NCBI RefSeq assembly: GCF_004310665.1
Contig: NZ_SIXF01000003.1
Location: 1,087-65,086, forward strand
DNA from: Pedobacter kyonggii
GTDB taxonomy: Bacteria > Bacteroidota > Bacteroidia > Sphingobacteriales > Sphingobacteriaceae
Direction: 5' to 3'
DNA: 64,000 bases
This document shows, piece after piece, positions 1 through 10,238 of the stretch (the first letter of the stretch is position 1; each line of letters opens with the position of its first letter). Both the position numbers and the translations under genes were made by a program. Below the pieces are notes generated by a model. It worked only from the letters and a program-made list of their open reading frames with translations, ran no database searches and was not told the DNA's origin.

Positions 1-394
1 TTGCCTAAGTACCTCAACAGCTGAATATGGGTTGGATCTGGAAAGTGAGTGCGTCGCGTCAACAATGATAGATTTGGATTTGATAATACCTTTTTCAAGA
101 GCCAATGAAACGGTTTTACCAATAAGTAAATTGAGCAGGTCCATATCCTTCAGCCTAAGCTTTCGGAACATCCGAAACGGTAAATATCGTTTTCAAAAGC
201 AGATATTTGAACATACGCACAGGGCTCTCTGCCGCACGCCCATTGTCCTGACAGTATTTATCCAAAAGCTCGTTATATATAAAACTAAAATCTATAAGCT
301 CGTTAATCTTGCGCAGCAGATTCTCCTTAGGGACAATCAGATCGTAGAGCCTGGAAAATTCGCTAAACTGGATTTTTTGTTGTTGAAGAAGCAT
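1..394 (-). pseudogene. IS1182-family transposase fragment, internally deleted and frameshifted
   Basis: From the ATG at 394 the minus strand encodes a 79-residue piece typical of the N-terminal (DUF772-like) region of IS1182/IS5-type transposases, with motifs such as SRLYDLIVP and FKYLLLKTIF. It then reaches TVSDVPKA and a stop. Directly after, in another frame, the sequence continues as FRKLRLKDMDLLNLLIGKTV and then an IIVDATHS motif, which is recognisable later transposase sequence. The residues normally lying between SDV and FRKLR are missing, so a deletion has joined the two parts out of frame. The reading continues past the left edge. Confidence 0.75.
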
Positions 395-428
395 TTTAAA
401 GGCCGTTCTGGTACACCTTTAAAATACA

Positions 429-469
429 AAAAAAAGGAGCAGAAATTATTAATTTCTACTCCTTTTTTC
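429..469. terminator. Hairpin with A and T tracts at the IS end, possible bidirectional terminator
   Basis: The arms at 431-446 and 452-467 (AAAAAGGAG-c-AGAAAT and its complement) form a stem of about 15 pairs with one mismatch, flanked by A/T runs. It lies downstream of the OmpH-like gene (minus strand) and upstream of the transposase fragment, so it could insulate the element or end the OmpH transcript. Confidence 0.5.
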
Positions 470-542
470 TGACCCAATCTTGAAGGGACTTTTTCAGTGC
501 CCTCGATTTATACGGGGCATTTATATTTTAATCGCTATTCAC

Positions 543-1142
543 TTATTTTTTGCTGTATTCTGCGTTTAAACCTTTAATTACTTCTGAAGTAACATCTAAA
601 CTTTCGTCGGCAAATAAAATAGCGCTGTTACCTTTTGAGTAAGTTAAAACCATTTTATAACCTTTTTCTTTAGCATAACCTTTTAAGTAATCGGCCACTT
701 TATCATAAAGTTTTTCATTCTCAGCAGCTTGCTCATTCTGTAAAGCACCACCAGCATTTTGTTGGTAAGTTTGTAGTTCTTGTTGTTTACGTGCTAAACG
801 CTCTTCAGTGCTTTTACGTTGATCGGCAGATAAAGTTTGTGCCGATTGTTGATATTGTGCAACTTCTCTTTGAAAAGCCTGGCCTTTAGCCTGCATGTCT
901 GCCTGAGCATTTTTGGTCTTACCTTCAAATTTCACTTTTAGGTCTTTGAAGTATTCATATTTTGTAAGTAACGAGTCGGAGTTTACATACACAATTTTCT
1001 CAGTTTGAGAAACTGCTGCAGTAGTACCCTCTGTTTTTTTAGTTTCAGTAGTTTTAGTGTCTTTGTTCTGGCATGCAGAGAAAGCAGTTATCAAAGTTGC
1101 TGTTGCAAGTAAACCAAAGGTTTTAAAGGTTCTTCTTTCCAT
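543..1142 (-). CDS. OmpH/Skp-family periplasmic chaperone-like lipoprotein
   Basis: A 199-residue protein. The N-terminus MERRTFKTFGLLATATLITAFSACQ has a basic start, a hydrophobic stretch and a lipobox-like FSAC with Cys24, so a lipidated periplasmic protein is likely. After a Thr/Lys-rich linker comes KIVYVNSDSLLTKYEYFKDL, the beta strand and helix start typical of OmpH/Skp. A long Gln/Ala/Glu/Lys coiled-coil segment (about 75-150) and a C-terminal part ending in ESLDVTSEVIKGLN follow, also as in OmpH. Family members bind unfolded outer-membrane proteins. A single gene with no operon partner here. Family call firm; lipidation is inferred. Confidence 0.85.
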   Translation of the reverse strand: MERRTFKTFGLLATATLITAFSACQNKDTKTTETKKTEGTTAAVSQTEKIVYVNSDSLLTKYEYFKDLKVKFEGKTKNAQADMQAKGQAFQREVAQYQQSAQTLSADQRKSTEERLARKQQELQTYQQNAGGALQNEQAAENEKLYDKVADYLKGYAKEKGYKMVLTYSKGNSAILFADESLDVTSEVIKGLNAEYSKK

Positions 1143-1359
1143 TCTTGTTTAATAAATTTTAGCAAACTTATATAAATTAGTTTTTATATCCAATTTAAAG
1201 AAAGGCCTATCGTAACACAAGTTGCTGCAGAGTAGATTTTGCGTTGGGCCGTTGGTTAAGTATTTAATTTACTAAATGCTAAGCACCTACCACTAACCGC
1301 GAAATCTGATAAGTGATGATTTGAAAAGCAAGGTCAGTATTTCAAACAGTTGTTCGTCC

Positions 1360-1815
1360 CGCTGTCCGCTTTATTTCATGCCCGCTGCCATCGGGTTTAG
1401 GTGGCATGGCTAGTAATGGCTATTTGGGGTCGCTGGGTGGCAATAGCAAATTTCAAAACACCAAACGTTCCTACAGAACGAAAAAATGTTTCATTTTTTT
1501 TCTACCCATGAGGCGTTGCTCTGGAACGGGTTGGCGGATTAGAAATGTTAACGCTTAATGTCCATGTGAGGCTTAAAATGAGGATGAGGCTTTCCTCTGG
1601 AACGGTTTGCGATTTAGAAATCTTAATCCTTAGCGTCCCCTTAGGGACGTTTCGTGGGTAGCCAATTAAATAATTGGCGTTTTCGTTTTGTAGTAACGTT
1701 TGGTGGGGCTGGTGCGATAATCCTATAATATTTGCAGGTTGTGGCCACCTAAACCCGATTGAAATGGAAAGCTCCCGCTTCTTCTGCGGGACTTAAAATG
1801 GAAAGCGGGAAGAGA
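1360..1815. repeat. Nested inverted-repeat element with an internal direct repeat
   Basis: Three pairs of inverted segments are nested. The outer pair is ATCGGGTTTAGGTGGC (about 1390-1406) with GCCACCTAAACCCGAT (about 1743-1759). The next is CACCAAACGTTCCTACAGAACG (read in two parts, about 1459-1480) against a near-complement at about 1684-1706. The inner pair is CTACCCATGAGGCGT (about 1502-1516) against ACGTTTCGTGGGTAG (about 1646-1660). Between them a segment of about 45 bases starting CTCTGGAACGG occurs twice as a direct repeat (about 1519-1563 and 1594-1638). The outer arms belong to the dispersed AAACCCGAT repeat family seen elsewhere in this window. Confidence 0.65.
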
Positions 1816-1938
1816 CATGGATTGGAAAGCTGGTTTTGCTTTCCAAAACCTGATTTAAACCTGTTTTAATCGCTTTAACTGTAATCTCTTAACAGCTCAA
1901 AATTTATCCACATATTAGTTTAAATGCCAAAATTTCCG

Positions 1939-1946
1939 TATTTTTG
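1939..1946 (+). promoter_or_regulatory. Probable gyrB promoter, -7 element
   Basis: TATTTTTG matches the Bacteroidota -7 consensus TAnnTTTG and lies 24 bases upstream of the gyrB ATG. No clear -33 element was found. Confidence 0.5.
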
Positions 1947-1967
1947 ATACTTATTGTTTTTAATTAA

Positions 1968-3929
<1,962 letters not shown>

Positions 3930-3966
3930 CCCCTAAATCCCCTGAAGGGGACTTTAAAATACGAAC

Positions 3967-4003
3967 AACCCTCTTCAAGTTAAAACTTGGAGAGGGTTTT
4001 TTT
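3967..4003 (+). terminator. Rho-independent terminator of gyrB
   Basis: AACCCTCT (3967-3974) pairs with AGAGGGTT (3991-3998), extended inward by TCAAGT/ACTTGG, and is followed by seven Ts. It begins 37 bases after the gyrB stop. Confidence 0.85.
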
Positions 4004-4163
4004 GTCAGATTCGTCATTGCTGAGGCAAGAAGCAATCTTAATGCTTTGGGTTTTACCAGCGAACGTTGTAAGATTATTCATTTTGCATATGTTCTTAAAG
4101 GCATTCATGAGCTCACTTCGTTCGGTTATCTTCGTGCCTAGCAATGACGATCACTTTATCGTG

Positions 4164-4251
4164 GTGTAAGATGTTACCATCTTACACGATATTGAATTTT
4201 TCTAATTTGGGTGGATTTAATTGTCACAAGTCAGATGGTAACATCTGACTT
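4164..4251. repeat. Pair of perfect palindromes with complementary cores
   Basis: A 24-base hairpin at 4164-4187 (arms GTGTAAGAT and ATCTTACAC, core GTTACC) and another at 4228-4251 (arms AAGTCAGAT and ATCTGACTT, core GGTAAC). The two cores are reverse complements of each other, as are the central 10 bases. Confidence 0.75.
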
Positions 4252-4263
4252 CACTATAAAAGA

Positions 4264-4296
4264 CAAAAGCCATTCGTAATCAAATGGCTTTTTGTC
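4264..4296 (-). terminator. Terminator of the bestrophin/Usp unit
   Basis: Read on the minus strand, GACAAAAAGCCATT pairs with AATGGCTTTTGTC around a 7-base loop, with T-rich sequence following. The stem is near-symmetric and could act in both directions. Confidence 0.65.
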
Positions 4297-4393
4297 ACTA
4301 TAAATTTTCTAAAAAGATTCACTCCATCCAGAGCAAACACATTTTGATTAACTAACCATCTCAAAAACGAGATTTATTTTAAGCCCCTACAGA

Positions 4394-5320
4394 TTACAAA
4401 ATGTAATATGACCCTACAGGTGCCAATTCGGTTTGAGGTTTGTCCTCGTATATTTTATTGTCATCCAGCATCTGGCAAAGATCCCGTTCAATAGTCCTGC
4501 AGATTGTTGTAGTTGGTGTATCTGTAGGTTTATTTTCAAAAGGATCCTGAAGATGTACCGCCATTTTTTCAACTAACAAAAAGAATGCTGCAATAGCCAC
4601 TACCAAAGGCACTTCCATGTAACCAAAGTATTCAATTAAGCCAAAAGGCAGTAATACGATGAATAAATGGATAGACATGTTAATGTATTTGCTATAAGTA
4701 ACCGGAAAAACGGTGTTTTTTATTCTTTCCGATCCGCCCATGTGGTTACATAAAGCTGTAATGGTTTTATCGATTTCTATTTGCTGGTATTTATTAATCC
4801 AACCTTCTTGCAGTGCCTTTTTTAAATCCATGGCGTGTAACTCCAGTATCGTTGTAGTTACATTTTTACGTTTTTTAATAAAAGCGATTTCCTCTGCACA
4901 CAGGTATTCTTCCAAACCTTTGCGTGGGTTAAAACCTCTTAGCGATTGGCTTAAGGCATAACACCAGGCAATCTGTCTTTTGATAAACTTCGCCTTAAAT
5001 TCTTCAATTTCATCTGATCCGTAAGGATTTTCGACGAAAGATAATATCTGGCGGGAAAGGGTTCTAGAATCGTTAACAATAGCACCCCAAAGAATTCTGG
5101 CTTCCCACCATCTATCATAAGCCTGGTTAGACCGAAAAGCCAATAGAAGCGAAATGATTGTTCCTAGTAGCGCTGGTACTGCAACAGGAATGGAAATGCG
5201 TGTAACATGAAAGTTTTCATACAATATCACAATGCCTATAGAGTAGGCAATAACAAACATAAGTTCTTTTTTGATCTTTCCGAATATATAAGTGAGCGGA
5301 ATATTATTTCGTAACAGCAT
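4394..5320 (-). CDS. Bestrophin-family (UPF0187) ion channel
   Basis: A 308-residue membrane protein. The N-terminal half has KELMFVIAYSIGIVILYE and ISIPVAVPALLGTIISLLLAF as membrane segments, followed by RSNQAYDRWWEAR, the hallmark of bacterial bestrophins. Another membrane pair (about 215-255) precedes a soluble tail with FENKPTDTPTTTICRTIERD. Bacterial homologues form pentameric cation- or anion-selective channels; which ion this one carries cannot be read from sequence. It lies 24 bases downstream of a Usp-like gene on the same strand, so the two are probably co-transcribed. Confidence 0.85.
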   Translation of the reverse strand: MLLRNNIPLTYIFGKIKKELMFVIAYSIGIVILYENFHVTRISIPVAVPALLGTIISLLLAFRSNQAYDRWWEARILWGAIVNDSRTLSRQILSFVENPYGSDEIEEFKAKFIKRQIAWCYALSQSLRGFNPRKGLEEYLCAEEIAFIKKRKNVTTTILELHAMDLKKALQEGWINKYQQIEIDKTITALCNHMGGSERIKNTVFPVTYSKYINMSIHLFIVLLPFGLIEYFGYMEVPLVVAIAAFFLLVEKMAVHLQDPFENKPTDTPTTTICRTIERDLCQMLDDNKIYEDKPQTELAPVGSYYIL

Positions 5321-5344
5321 GATATAAAGTTTTAAATGTGGTAA

Positions 5345-5842
5345 TTAAGCGTTTGCTTCTTGCAACTGCTTTTCGTGAATTTTTGTATCGATTAAGTTTT
5401 CGCTAGCATGAACAGTCAATGTATTTAATTGAATTACCTCGCAGCCTGCACGTTCTGTTAATATTTTAGGGTCTATGCTATATTTGTTAATTGGCGTAAA
5501 ATTGTATTCTTTTAAGTAGGCAATACGTTCTACATCAAAAGCTTCAATAAAGTTTTTGAAAGCAGCCACTGTACTTCCGTAAAAATATTCGATCCCAATG
5601 GTATTGATCTGAGTAGGATATTTTGCCTTGGCTTGATTTATTTGCTGGTAAAACTCGTCGCTAACATTTTCGTAATCACGACTGCGGCGACTTAACATCA
5701 ACATATCAGTTATCGAATCTGATAATTTAAAGGCATGTACAAAAATGATGTTTAAAGTTTCGTTTTTTTGATTTTGAACAAGTGCATCAATAATTTTAAT
5801 GCTTTCTAATTTAAAGTCGGTTGGTACTAATACTGTTTTCAT
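5345..5842 (-). CDS. Universal stress protein-like protein
   Basis: A 165-residue soluble protein. It begins MKTVLVPTDFKLESIKIIDAL, the typical first strand and Asp of UspA proteins, with NIIFVHAFKL as the second strand. The C-terminal nucleotide-binding glycine motif (G-2x-G-9x-G-S/T) of ATP-binding Usps is not visible, so nucleotide binding is doubtful. It is the upstream gene of a probable two-gene unit with the bestrophin channel. A role in adjusting membrane or ion stress is inference from context only. Confidence 0.6.
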   Translation of the reverse strand: MKTVLVPTDFKLESIKIIDALVQNQKNETLNIIFVHAFKLSDSITDMLMLSRRSRDYENVSDEFYQQINQAKAKYPTQINTIGIEYFYGSTVAAFKNFIEAFDVERIAYLKEYNFTPINKYSIDPKILTERAGCEVIQLNTLTVHASENLIDTKIHEKQLQEANA

Positions 5843-6359
5843 CGCTATATCTTGTTTAAATGAATTGAAAAATTATTTATACAAGTTTAGCCTGATGTTA
5901 TTATAGCTAAATAAGAGCGAGATTAGAATGAGATTAGAACTCACTCCTTTTTTGAGTAGCCAGTTTGCGGATTCACTAGTCATTAGTTCATTTGTGGGAT
6001 AGCATACAATATGATCTTTAATAATTGGCTGCTCTATTGATTACTCGGCTAGTTACTAACCTCAGTTCAATCATTAATTGCGTAAGTTAAAGAGGCTATA
6101 AAACATTCATTTATAGATTCAAATATTAATCGAAGTCAGGTTACTAGATTGATCTACAACTAAGCAGTTTAAACAATAATCCTTATATCAATGATCAATT
6201 TTTTCAATGACCAATAACTACTGCTCAGCGATCAGAACTCGAAAACCTTAATATTCTTAATTTCTTAATGGTTAAGCGAAAGATGAATTGATAACTAGTT
6301 TTCAGCTCCTAATGCATTGATGATCAATAATCGACATCCAATAAATAAGCGCAAATTAA
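5843..6359. other. 517-bp AT-rich intergenic region, nothing recognised
   Basis: Between the Usp-like gene and the histidine kinase (the kinase ends here). No ORF, tRNA or clear terminator is visible. Short words such as TGATCAAT and CCAATA recur, but not in a regular array. Confidence 0.5.
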
Positions 6360-7736
6360 TTAAGCTCTCAACCATGGAACTAATAAACTTTTCATAGGCA
6401 ATAAAACCTTAATCTCTGTGCCAACCCCTTCCTGCGATTTGATGGCAATACTACCTCGGTGTAAACGGATAATATTTAATGAAAGGGGTAAGCCAACGCC
6501 ATATCCCTTAAAATCATTGGTATTAGATGCGCGATAAAAAGGTTCAAATATATGTTGTATATCTGTTTGCGGTATTCCAATCCCTCTATCTGTTACAGCA
6601 ATTGAGAGCATATTAGCATTGCTTTCGATACTAATGTTTACCAGATTCTCATTTGAGTATTTACAGGCATTGTTTACAATATTACTGATGGCAAGCTTAA
6701 TCAGGTTTTTGTTTACCCGCAGTGTTAGTAATTCATCATCATCAGGAAGTTTGGTGAAGTCGATTTCTATTTTACTGTTGGGATGTACCTGGTTAACTGA
6801 TTCTTTAATTTCCCATAACAGTTCGTCCATCCGTACCTCTTCCCAGGGTTGGTTTTTTCCATTAAATCCAGATTGTGCCAGACCCAGTAAACTGGTTAAG
6901 ATATGCTCTAATCTTTCTGCCTCATCTTTAATTTTAGATAAGGCTTTGTGTTGTTTAGGGTTATCCTCAACGGTTTTCATCGCTAGCTCAACCTCGCCAC
7001 TAATAATAGTTAATGGTGTTCTTAACTCGTGCGAGGCATTACTGATAAAGTTATTCTGCGTTTCGAAAGCTGTTTCTAAACGGTTAAGCATGTTATTAAA
7101 GGTTTGGGCCAATTGCGACATTTCATCATTGCCTTTTTTTACATCCAACCTCAAATGTAAATTTTCTGCCTTTATCTTTTTTACGCTCTTAATTATATTT
7201 CTCAGGGGCATTAACATGTAATTGGAAAATTTCCAGCCAACTACAAAAGATAAAATAACAGAAAGGAAAAAACCGATAATCAAGATTCTTTGGAGGTCTT
7301 TTAACTCCCGAAAACCAAAAGGATCATTTGCAGAAACAATTACAATGTATCCGTTATTTGGGTTTTTAAAGAATTTTCCGGCGTAAAAATGATTTTCGAC
7401 TCTATAACGCGCCATAGCACCCGCTTTTATCCGGTTATAAAAGCTGGATGGTAATATACGGTCAACTTTATCTAATGATTTTCCTGCTTCAATGATATAC
7501 TCTTTTTCTGAAGGTAGGCGCTCCAGGTATTGATTACGCATTTTTGCATAAACTTTATTGTTGCCATCTTCATACAATTTGATCTGGGCAGCAATATTAA
7601 CCCTGGCCTCTAAACGCTTATAAAAATCTTCAAAGGCGAAATCGTTAGAAAAATACCAAACAAAACCACTTAATAAGGAGATAATAATTGCCGATAAAAT
7701 GGCGAAAAGTAAAGTAATTTTCTTGGCTATCTCCAT
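6360..7736 (-). CDS. Sensor histidine kinase, HAMP type
   Basis: A 458-residue membrane kinase. Membrane segment 1 is at about 8-29, a periplasmic sensor loop of about 120 residues follows, and membrane segment 2 is at about 150-170. Then come a HAMP linker, a HisKA domain with SHELRTPL (phospho-acceptor His236), and a HATPase domain with NIVNNACKYS, DRGIGIP and GYGVGLPLS. The architecture suits the partner of an OmpR-type regulator. It starts immediately after the stop codon of the regulator gene, so the two are translated from one message. The stimulus is unknown. The CusS/ArlS-like organisation is common but not diagnostic. Confidence 0.9.
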   Translation of the reverse strand: MEIAKKITLLFAILSAIIISLLSGFVWYFSNDFAFEDFYKRLEARVNIAAQIKLYEDGNNKVYAKMRNQYLERLPSEKEYIIEAGKSLDKVDRILPSSFYNRIKAGAMARYRVENHFYAGKFFKNPNNGYIVIVSANDPFGFRELKDLQRILIIGFFLSVILSFVVGWKFSNYMLMPLRNIIKSVKKIKAENLHLRLDVKKGNDEMSQLAQTFNNMLNRLETAFETQNNFISNASHELRTPLTIISGEVELAMKTVEDNPKQHKALSKIKDEAERLEHILTSLLGLAQSGFNGKNQPWEEVRMDELLWEIKESVNQVHPNSKIEIDFTKLPDDDELLTLRVNKNLIKLAISNIVNNACKYSNENLVNISIESNANMLSIAVTDRGIGIPQTDIQHIFEPFYRASNTNDFKGYGVGLPLSLNIIRLHRGSIAIKSQEGVGTEIKVLLPMKSLLVPWLRA

Positions 7737-8414
7737 TTATTTTTCCTTTAATATATAACCCAAGCCTACTGCGGTATGGATAAGCTTTTGATCGGCATTT
7801 TTATCTATTTTTTTGCGAAGATAATTAACATAAACATCAACCACATTGGTGCCAAGGTTAAAGTCGATATCCCAAACGTTTTCTAAAATGTCTATCCGAG
7901 ATAAAATTTTAGATTTGTTTTTGGCCATGTACTCGATCAGCCGATACTCTGTTGCTGTAAGTATAATTTCCTTTTGGTTTCGTTTTACCGTTTTTGCGCT
8001 TAAATTAATTTGGAGGTCTGCTACGGAAATAATCTGATCTTGCGAAACCACACCATGATATCGCCTCAACAGCATTCTTATCCTCGCAAAAAGTTCAGCA
8101 AATTTAAATGGCTTTATTAAATAATCATCTGCACCATTATCTAGTCCGTTTACCACATTTTCGGTAGTGCCTAAAGCCGTAAGCATAATAATAGGTGTAT
8201 TTGGTTTATGTTCTTTAATGATTTTACAAAGTTCCAAACCATTTATTCCAGGTAGCATAATATCGAGAATAATCAGGTCGAACTGATTATCTAAAGCCAT
8301 CTGTTTCCCAATTAAACCATCGGGGGCTATACTTACAGTAAATCCCTCATCGCTTAAACCTCTCGAAATTACAGATACAACACTCGGTTCATCTTCTACA
8401 AGTAATAAATTCAT
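7737..8414 (-). CDS. OmpR/PhoB-family response regulator
   Basis: A 225-residue regulator. The receiver domain has the acidic pair near residues 7-8, the phospho-acceptor Asp51 in LIILDIMLPG, and YLIKPF. The C-terminal winged-helix domain contains ILTATEYRLIEYMAKN and NVVDVYVNYLRKKID, typical of transcription-activating OmpR-type regulators. It lies directly upstream of its kinase with no gap. A probable target is its own operon; no binding site was identified. Confidence 0.92.
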   Translation of the reverse strand: MNLLLVEDEPSVVSVISRGLSDEGFTVSIAPDGLIGKQMALDNQFDLIILDIMLPGINGLELCKIIKEHKPNTPIIMLTALGTTENVVNGLDNGADDYLIKPFKFAELFARIRMLLRRYHGVVSQDQIISVADLQINLSAKTVKRNQKEIILTATEYRLIEYMAKNKSKILSRIDILENVWDIDFNLGTNVVDVYVNYLRKKIDKNADQKLIHTAVGLGYILKEK

Positions 8415-8756
8415 TTGCTGGCAAGTAATCTAAATAATAGGGAATTACAAAATATTAATTGATGATAGCTGGGTTTTAATGCTTTTTTAACGCAAAGCCG
8501 ACACAATTGTTTGAATTATCGGAAATTGACGTAAAAAAAGGCCTCTCGGGCGAGAGGCCAGTTATGTTTAACCACAGAGGGAACGGAGGAATGTCACAGA
8601 GTCCGCAAAGGTTTTTCTTGCACTTTAGGCTTCCATCTTTAAAAGATTTGCTTCACAGAACTGTCGGGCTCTTCGCTGCGCCCAGAATGACAATACTCCG
8701 TGCTTTCCGTGCCTCCTTGGTAAATCCTTTGACTCCGTTCAGGATGATACAGCGTT
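8415..8756. other. Intergenic region with terminator and degraded dispersed repeats
   Basis: Contains a strong hairpin terminator (8533-8559). After it come degraded copies of two dispersed repeats: CCACAGAGGGAACGGAGG at about 8573 and a GCTCTTCGCTGCGCCCAGAA block at about 8669, with a TTCAGGATGA remnant near 8740. Short ORFs running through it follow these repeats and are not credible genes. Confidence 0.6.
8533..8559 (-). terminator. Terminator on the minus strand
   Basis: GGCCTCTC and GAGAGGCC pair around a GGGC loop (8540-8559), followed on the minus strand by seven Ts. It would stop transcripts of the SRPBCC gene upstream of the two-component pair. Confidence 0.75.
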
Positions 8757-9290
8757 TTAACTTCCTTTCTCCGATTTTTCCTTTAAAGACTTTAATCCGT
8801 CTTCGAAATCTTTGCCAATCATATTGTCCATAAATAAACAAAACCATTTATTTATTATTCCTTTACTTTCACCACTCATGGTCCAGATTACTTTATTTCC
8901 ATTAGTTTCTTTTTCAATATCGAAACGGGTATCTGCAACACTTTCCATAGGTTTGATGAATTTCAATTCCATATCAACCATTTTGTTGATTTCAACCGTA
9001 TTGATTTTCATTTGTCCGTTACCACTTTTTTCTCCATTCCATTGGTATAGGTGACCAGGTTGAGCGATATTTCCTGTAATGGTTACCTTAGCTTGTGGGT
9101 CCATTTTAGACCACGCGTTCCATTTATAAAATTCATTATAATCGGCAATGTTTTTATAGATTACACTATCTGGAGCATTAATTGTTATTGTCCGATTAAC
9201 AGAATAGCTTTTTGGTAAAAAAAAACTACCTCCAATAATGATTATTGCCAATACGACAATAATACCAAGTAAGATTTTGAGGAATTTCAT
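8757..9290 (-). CDS. SRPBCC-family protein with N-terminal membrane anchor
   Basis: A 177-residue protein. A single membrane helix at about 4-24 (FLKILLGIIVVLAIIIIGGS) is followed by SVNRTITINAPDSVIYKNIADYNEFYKWNAW, which is characteristic of polyketide cyclase/START-like (SRPBCC) domains that hold hydrophobic ligands. The C-terminus has VIWTMSGES and a final amphipathic helix. No ligand can be assigned. The gene is followed by a strong terminator. Confidence 0.8.
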   Translation of the reverse strand: MKFLKILLGIIVVLAIIIIGGSFFLPKSYSVNRTITINAPDSVIYKNIADYNEFYKWNAWSKMDPQAKVTITGNIAQPGHLYQWNGEKSGNGQMKINTVEINKMVDMELKFIKPMESVADTRFDIEKETNGNKVIWTMSGESKGIINKWFCLFMDNMIGKDFEDGLKSLKEKSEKGS

Positions 9291-9354
9291 AATTTGATTT
9301 TAGTTTGGTTACCTAAATTTATAAAGAAACCAGCTTAAATCAAAGTAAAATTCA

Positions 9355-9750
9355 CTAAACAATTTTGATCTTCGATTGAGGCGAATTGATCTTAAAATGC
9401 ATTAAATCGGCAATAGACTGTGCCTTTTGTTTAATCAGATCTGCATTTTCTCCTACAAAAAGATCGTCGACAGTTTGGAAGAAAAGGTTTTTCCAGGTTT
9501 CAAATGCTTCAGTTTGCAAGGGTGTTTGTTCATTTAGTGCAAAATGGGTGAGCATAGGATTACCTTTGTAAATTGCTTTTCCGAAAAGAATGCTTTCCCA
9601 GAAATCGTACATTTTAGGAAGGTGGTGCGACCAGTCTACTTTTGCAACGTCGGTAAATATTGGCCCAATCTGTTTGTTAAGCGCAACCTTTTTATAAAAG
9701 GTATCCACTAGAACGATAATATCTTCTCTATTATGAATATCTTTTTTCAT
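9355..9750 (-). CDS. Group III truncated haemoglobin
   Basis: A 131-residue 2/2 haemoglobin. VDTFYKKVALNKQIGPIF gives helix B with the distal Tyr (about residue 19). MYDFWESILFGKAIYKGNPMLTHFAL gives helix E and the proximal His (His69), followed by FETWKNLFF. This matches group III proteins such as Campylobacter Ctb in layout. Family members bind O2 or NO and have been linked to nitrosative stress or respiration. Its first 20 bases overlap the end of the upstream 4-TM gene, implying coupled translation. Confidence 0.85.
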   Translation of the reverse strand: MKKDIHNREDIIVLVDTFYKKVALNKQIGPIFTDVAKVDWSHHLPKMYDFWESILFGKAIYKGNPMLTHFALNEQTPLQTEAFETWKNLFFQTVDDLFVGENADLIKQKAQSIADLMHFKINSPQSKIKIV

Positions 9751-10174
9751 GGTACAGTGATTTTAAACTTAAAAAACCCAGAACAATCAATGACAGGAAT
9801 TTGATGGTGTCGACAATGATGTACAAAATATGATGATAACTTTTGATTGGAGCATTGCCTACCAAAACCAGTTTAGCCCTTTCATCGAGTAATGGTAATA
9901 GCCAAAAAGTATCTGCCATTAAAAGGATAGTAACGGAGAAAAGTAAAATACTACGGATGTTTTTTAAGGGGGCTGGTAGGGAGCAGACTAAAATGATGAT
10001 GACCAATACGATCTCTATTTTATTAAGTGCCTGAAAAACCAATTGTCCGATACCTAAGCCAAGTGGAATTGTAATCCCTGGAGCCTGGAATTTTAACGGA
10101 GCTTCCAAAAAACTAATTCCACCAATTAAACCTGCCCAAAAAATAACACAAAAGGTTGTGATTAACTTTTTCAT
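9731..10174 (-). CDS. Four-helix membrane protein of unknown function
   Basis: A 147-residue protein from the ATG at 10174; an in-frame TTG nine bases earlier is less likely. Four hydrophobic segments are visible, at about 4-22, 48-67, 75-95 and 112-135. The first, FWAGLIGGISFLEAPLKF, resembles the DUF4149/TMEM205-type start (hydrophobic, Gly-rich, then an acidic residue and AP), but this is a weak match. It overlaps the truncated haemoglobin gene by 20 bases, so the two are likely made together. A membrane partner of the globin is possible, on context only. Confidence 0.6.
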   Translation of the reverse strand: MKKLITTFCVIFWAGLIGGISFLEAPLKFQAPGITIPLGLGIGQLVFQALNKIEIVLVIIILVCSLPAPLKNIRSILLFSVTILLMADTFWLLPLLDERAKLVLVGNAPIKSYHHILYIIVDTIKFLSLIVLGFLSLKSLYHEKRYS

Positions 10175-10238
10175 CAGGTTCAAATATCATTTAAAATAGC
10201 TTAATAAAAATGATTAGCGTCATAAAGAAAAATTACAT

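Larger units (their letters stand above)
1..500 (-). mobile_element. Remnant of an IS1182-type insertion sequence (one end)
   Basis: The outer tip at about 484-500, read on the minus strand, begins GCACTGAAAAAGTCCC, like the terminal repeat of an insertion sequence. It is followed by an A/T-flanked hairpin (431-467) and then the start of a transposase gene reading leftward out of the window. Only this end is visible, so whether a second terminal repeat or target duplication exists cannot be judged. The transposase has lost an internal block, so the copy is not functional by itself. Confidence 0.7.
3930..4393. other. Intergenic region with terminators and two palindromes
   Basis: Between the convergent gyrB and bestrophin genes there are two terminators (one per direction), a degraded copy of the dispersed GTCATTGCTGAGG-type repeat at about 4012-4150, and two perfect palindromes described separately. 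No gene is supported. Confidence 0.6.

Noticed and set aside
32-472. A long open frame on the plus strand at the left edge
   Set aside because: It is the antisense of the transposase fragment and has no recognisable motif.
5843-6359. A possible RNA gene in the AT-rich gap
   Set aside because: No stable hairpin, cloverleaf or promoter box could be found by eye.
8507-8847. Open frames on both strands in the gap before the SRPBCC gene
   Set aside because: They run through a terminator and degraded repeats and have biased, unstructured translations.
9355-9750. Loss of the proximal His in the truncated haemoglobin
   Set aside because: The second candidate position (LQTEAFETW) lacks His, but group III globins use the earlier THFAL His (His69), which is present.
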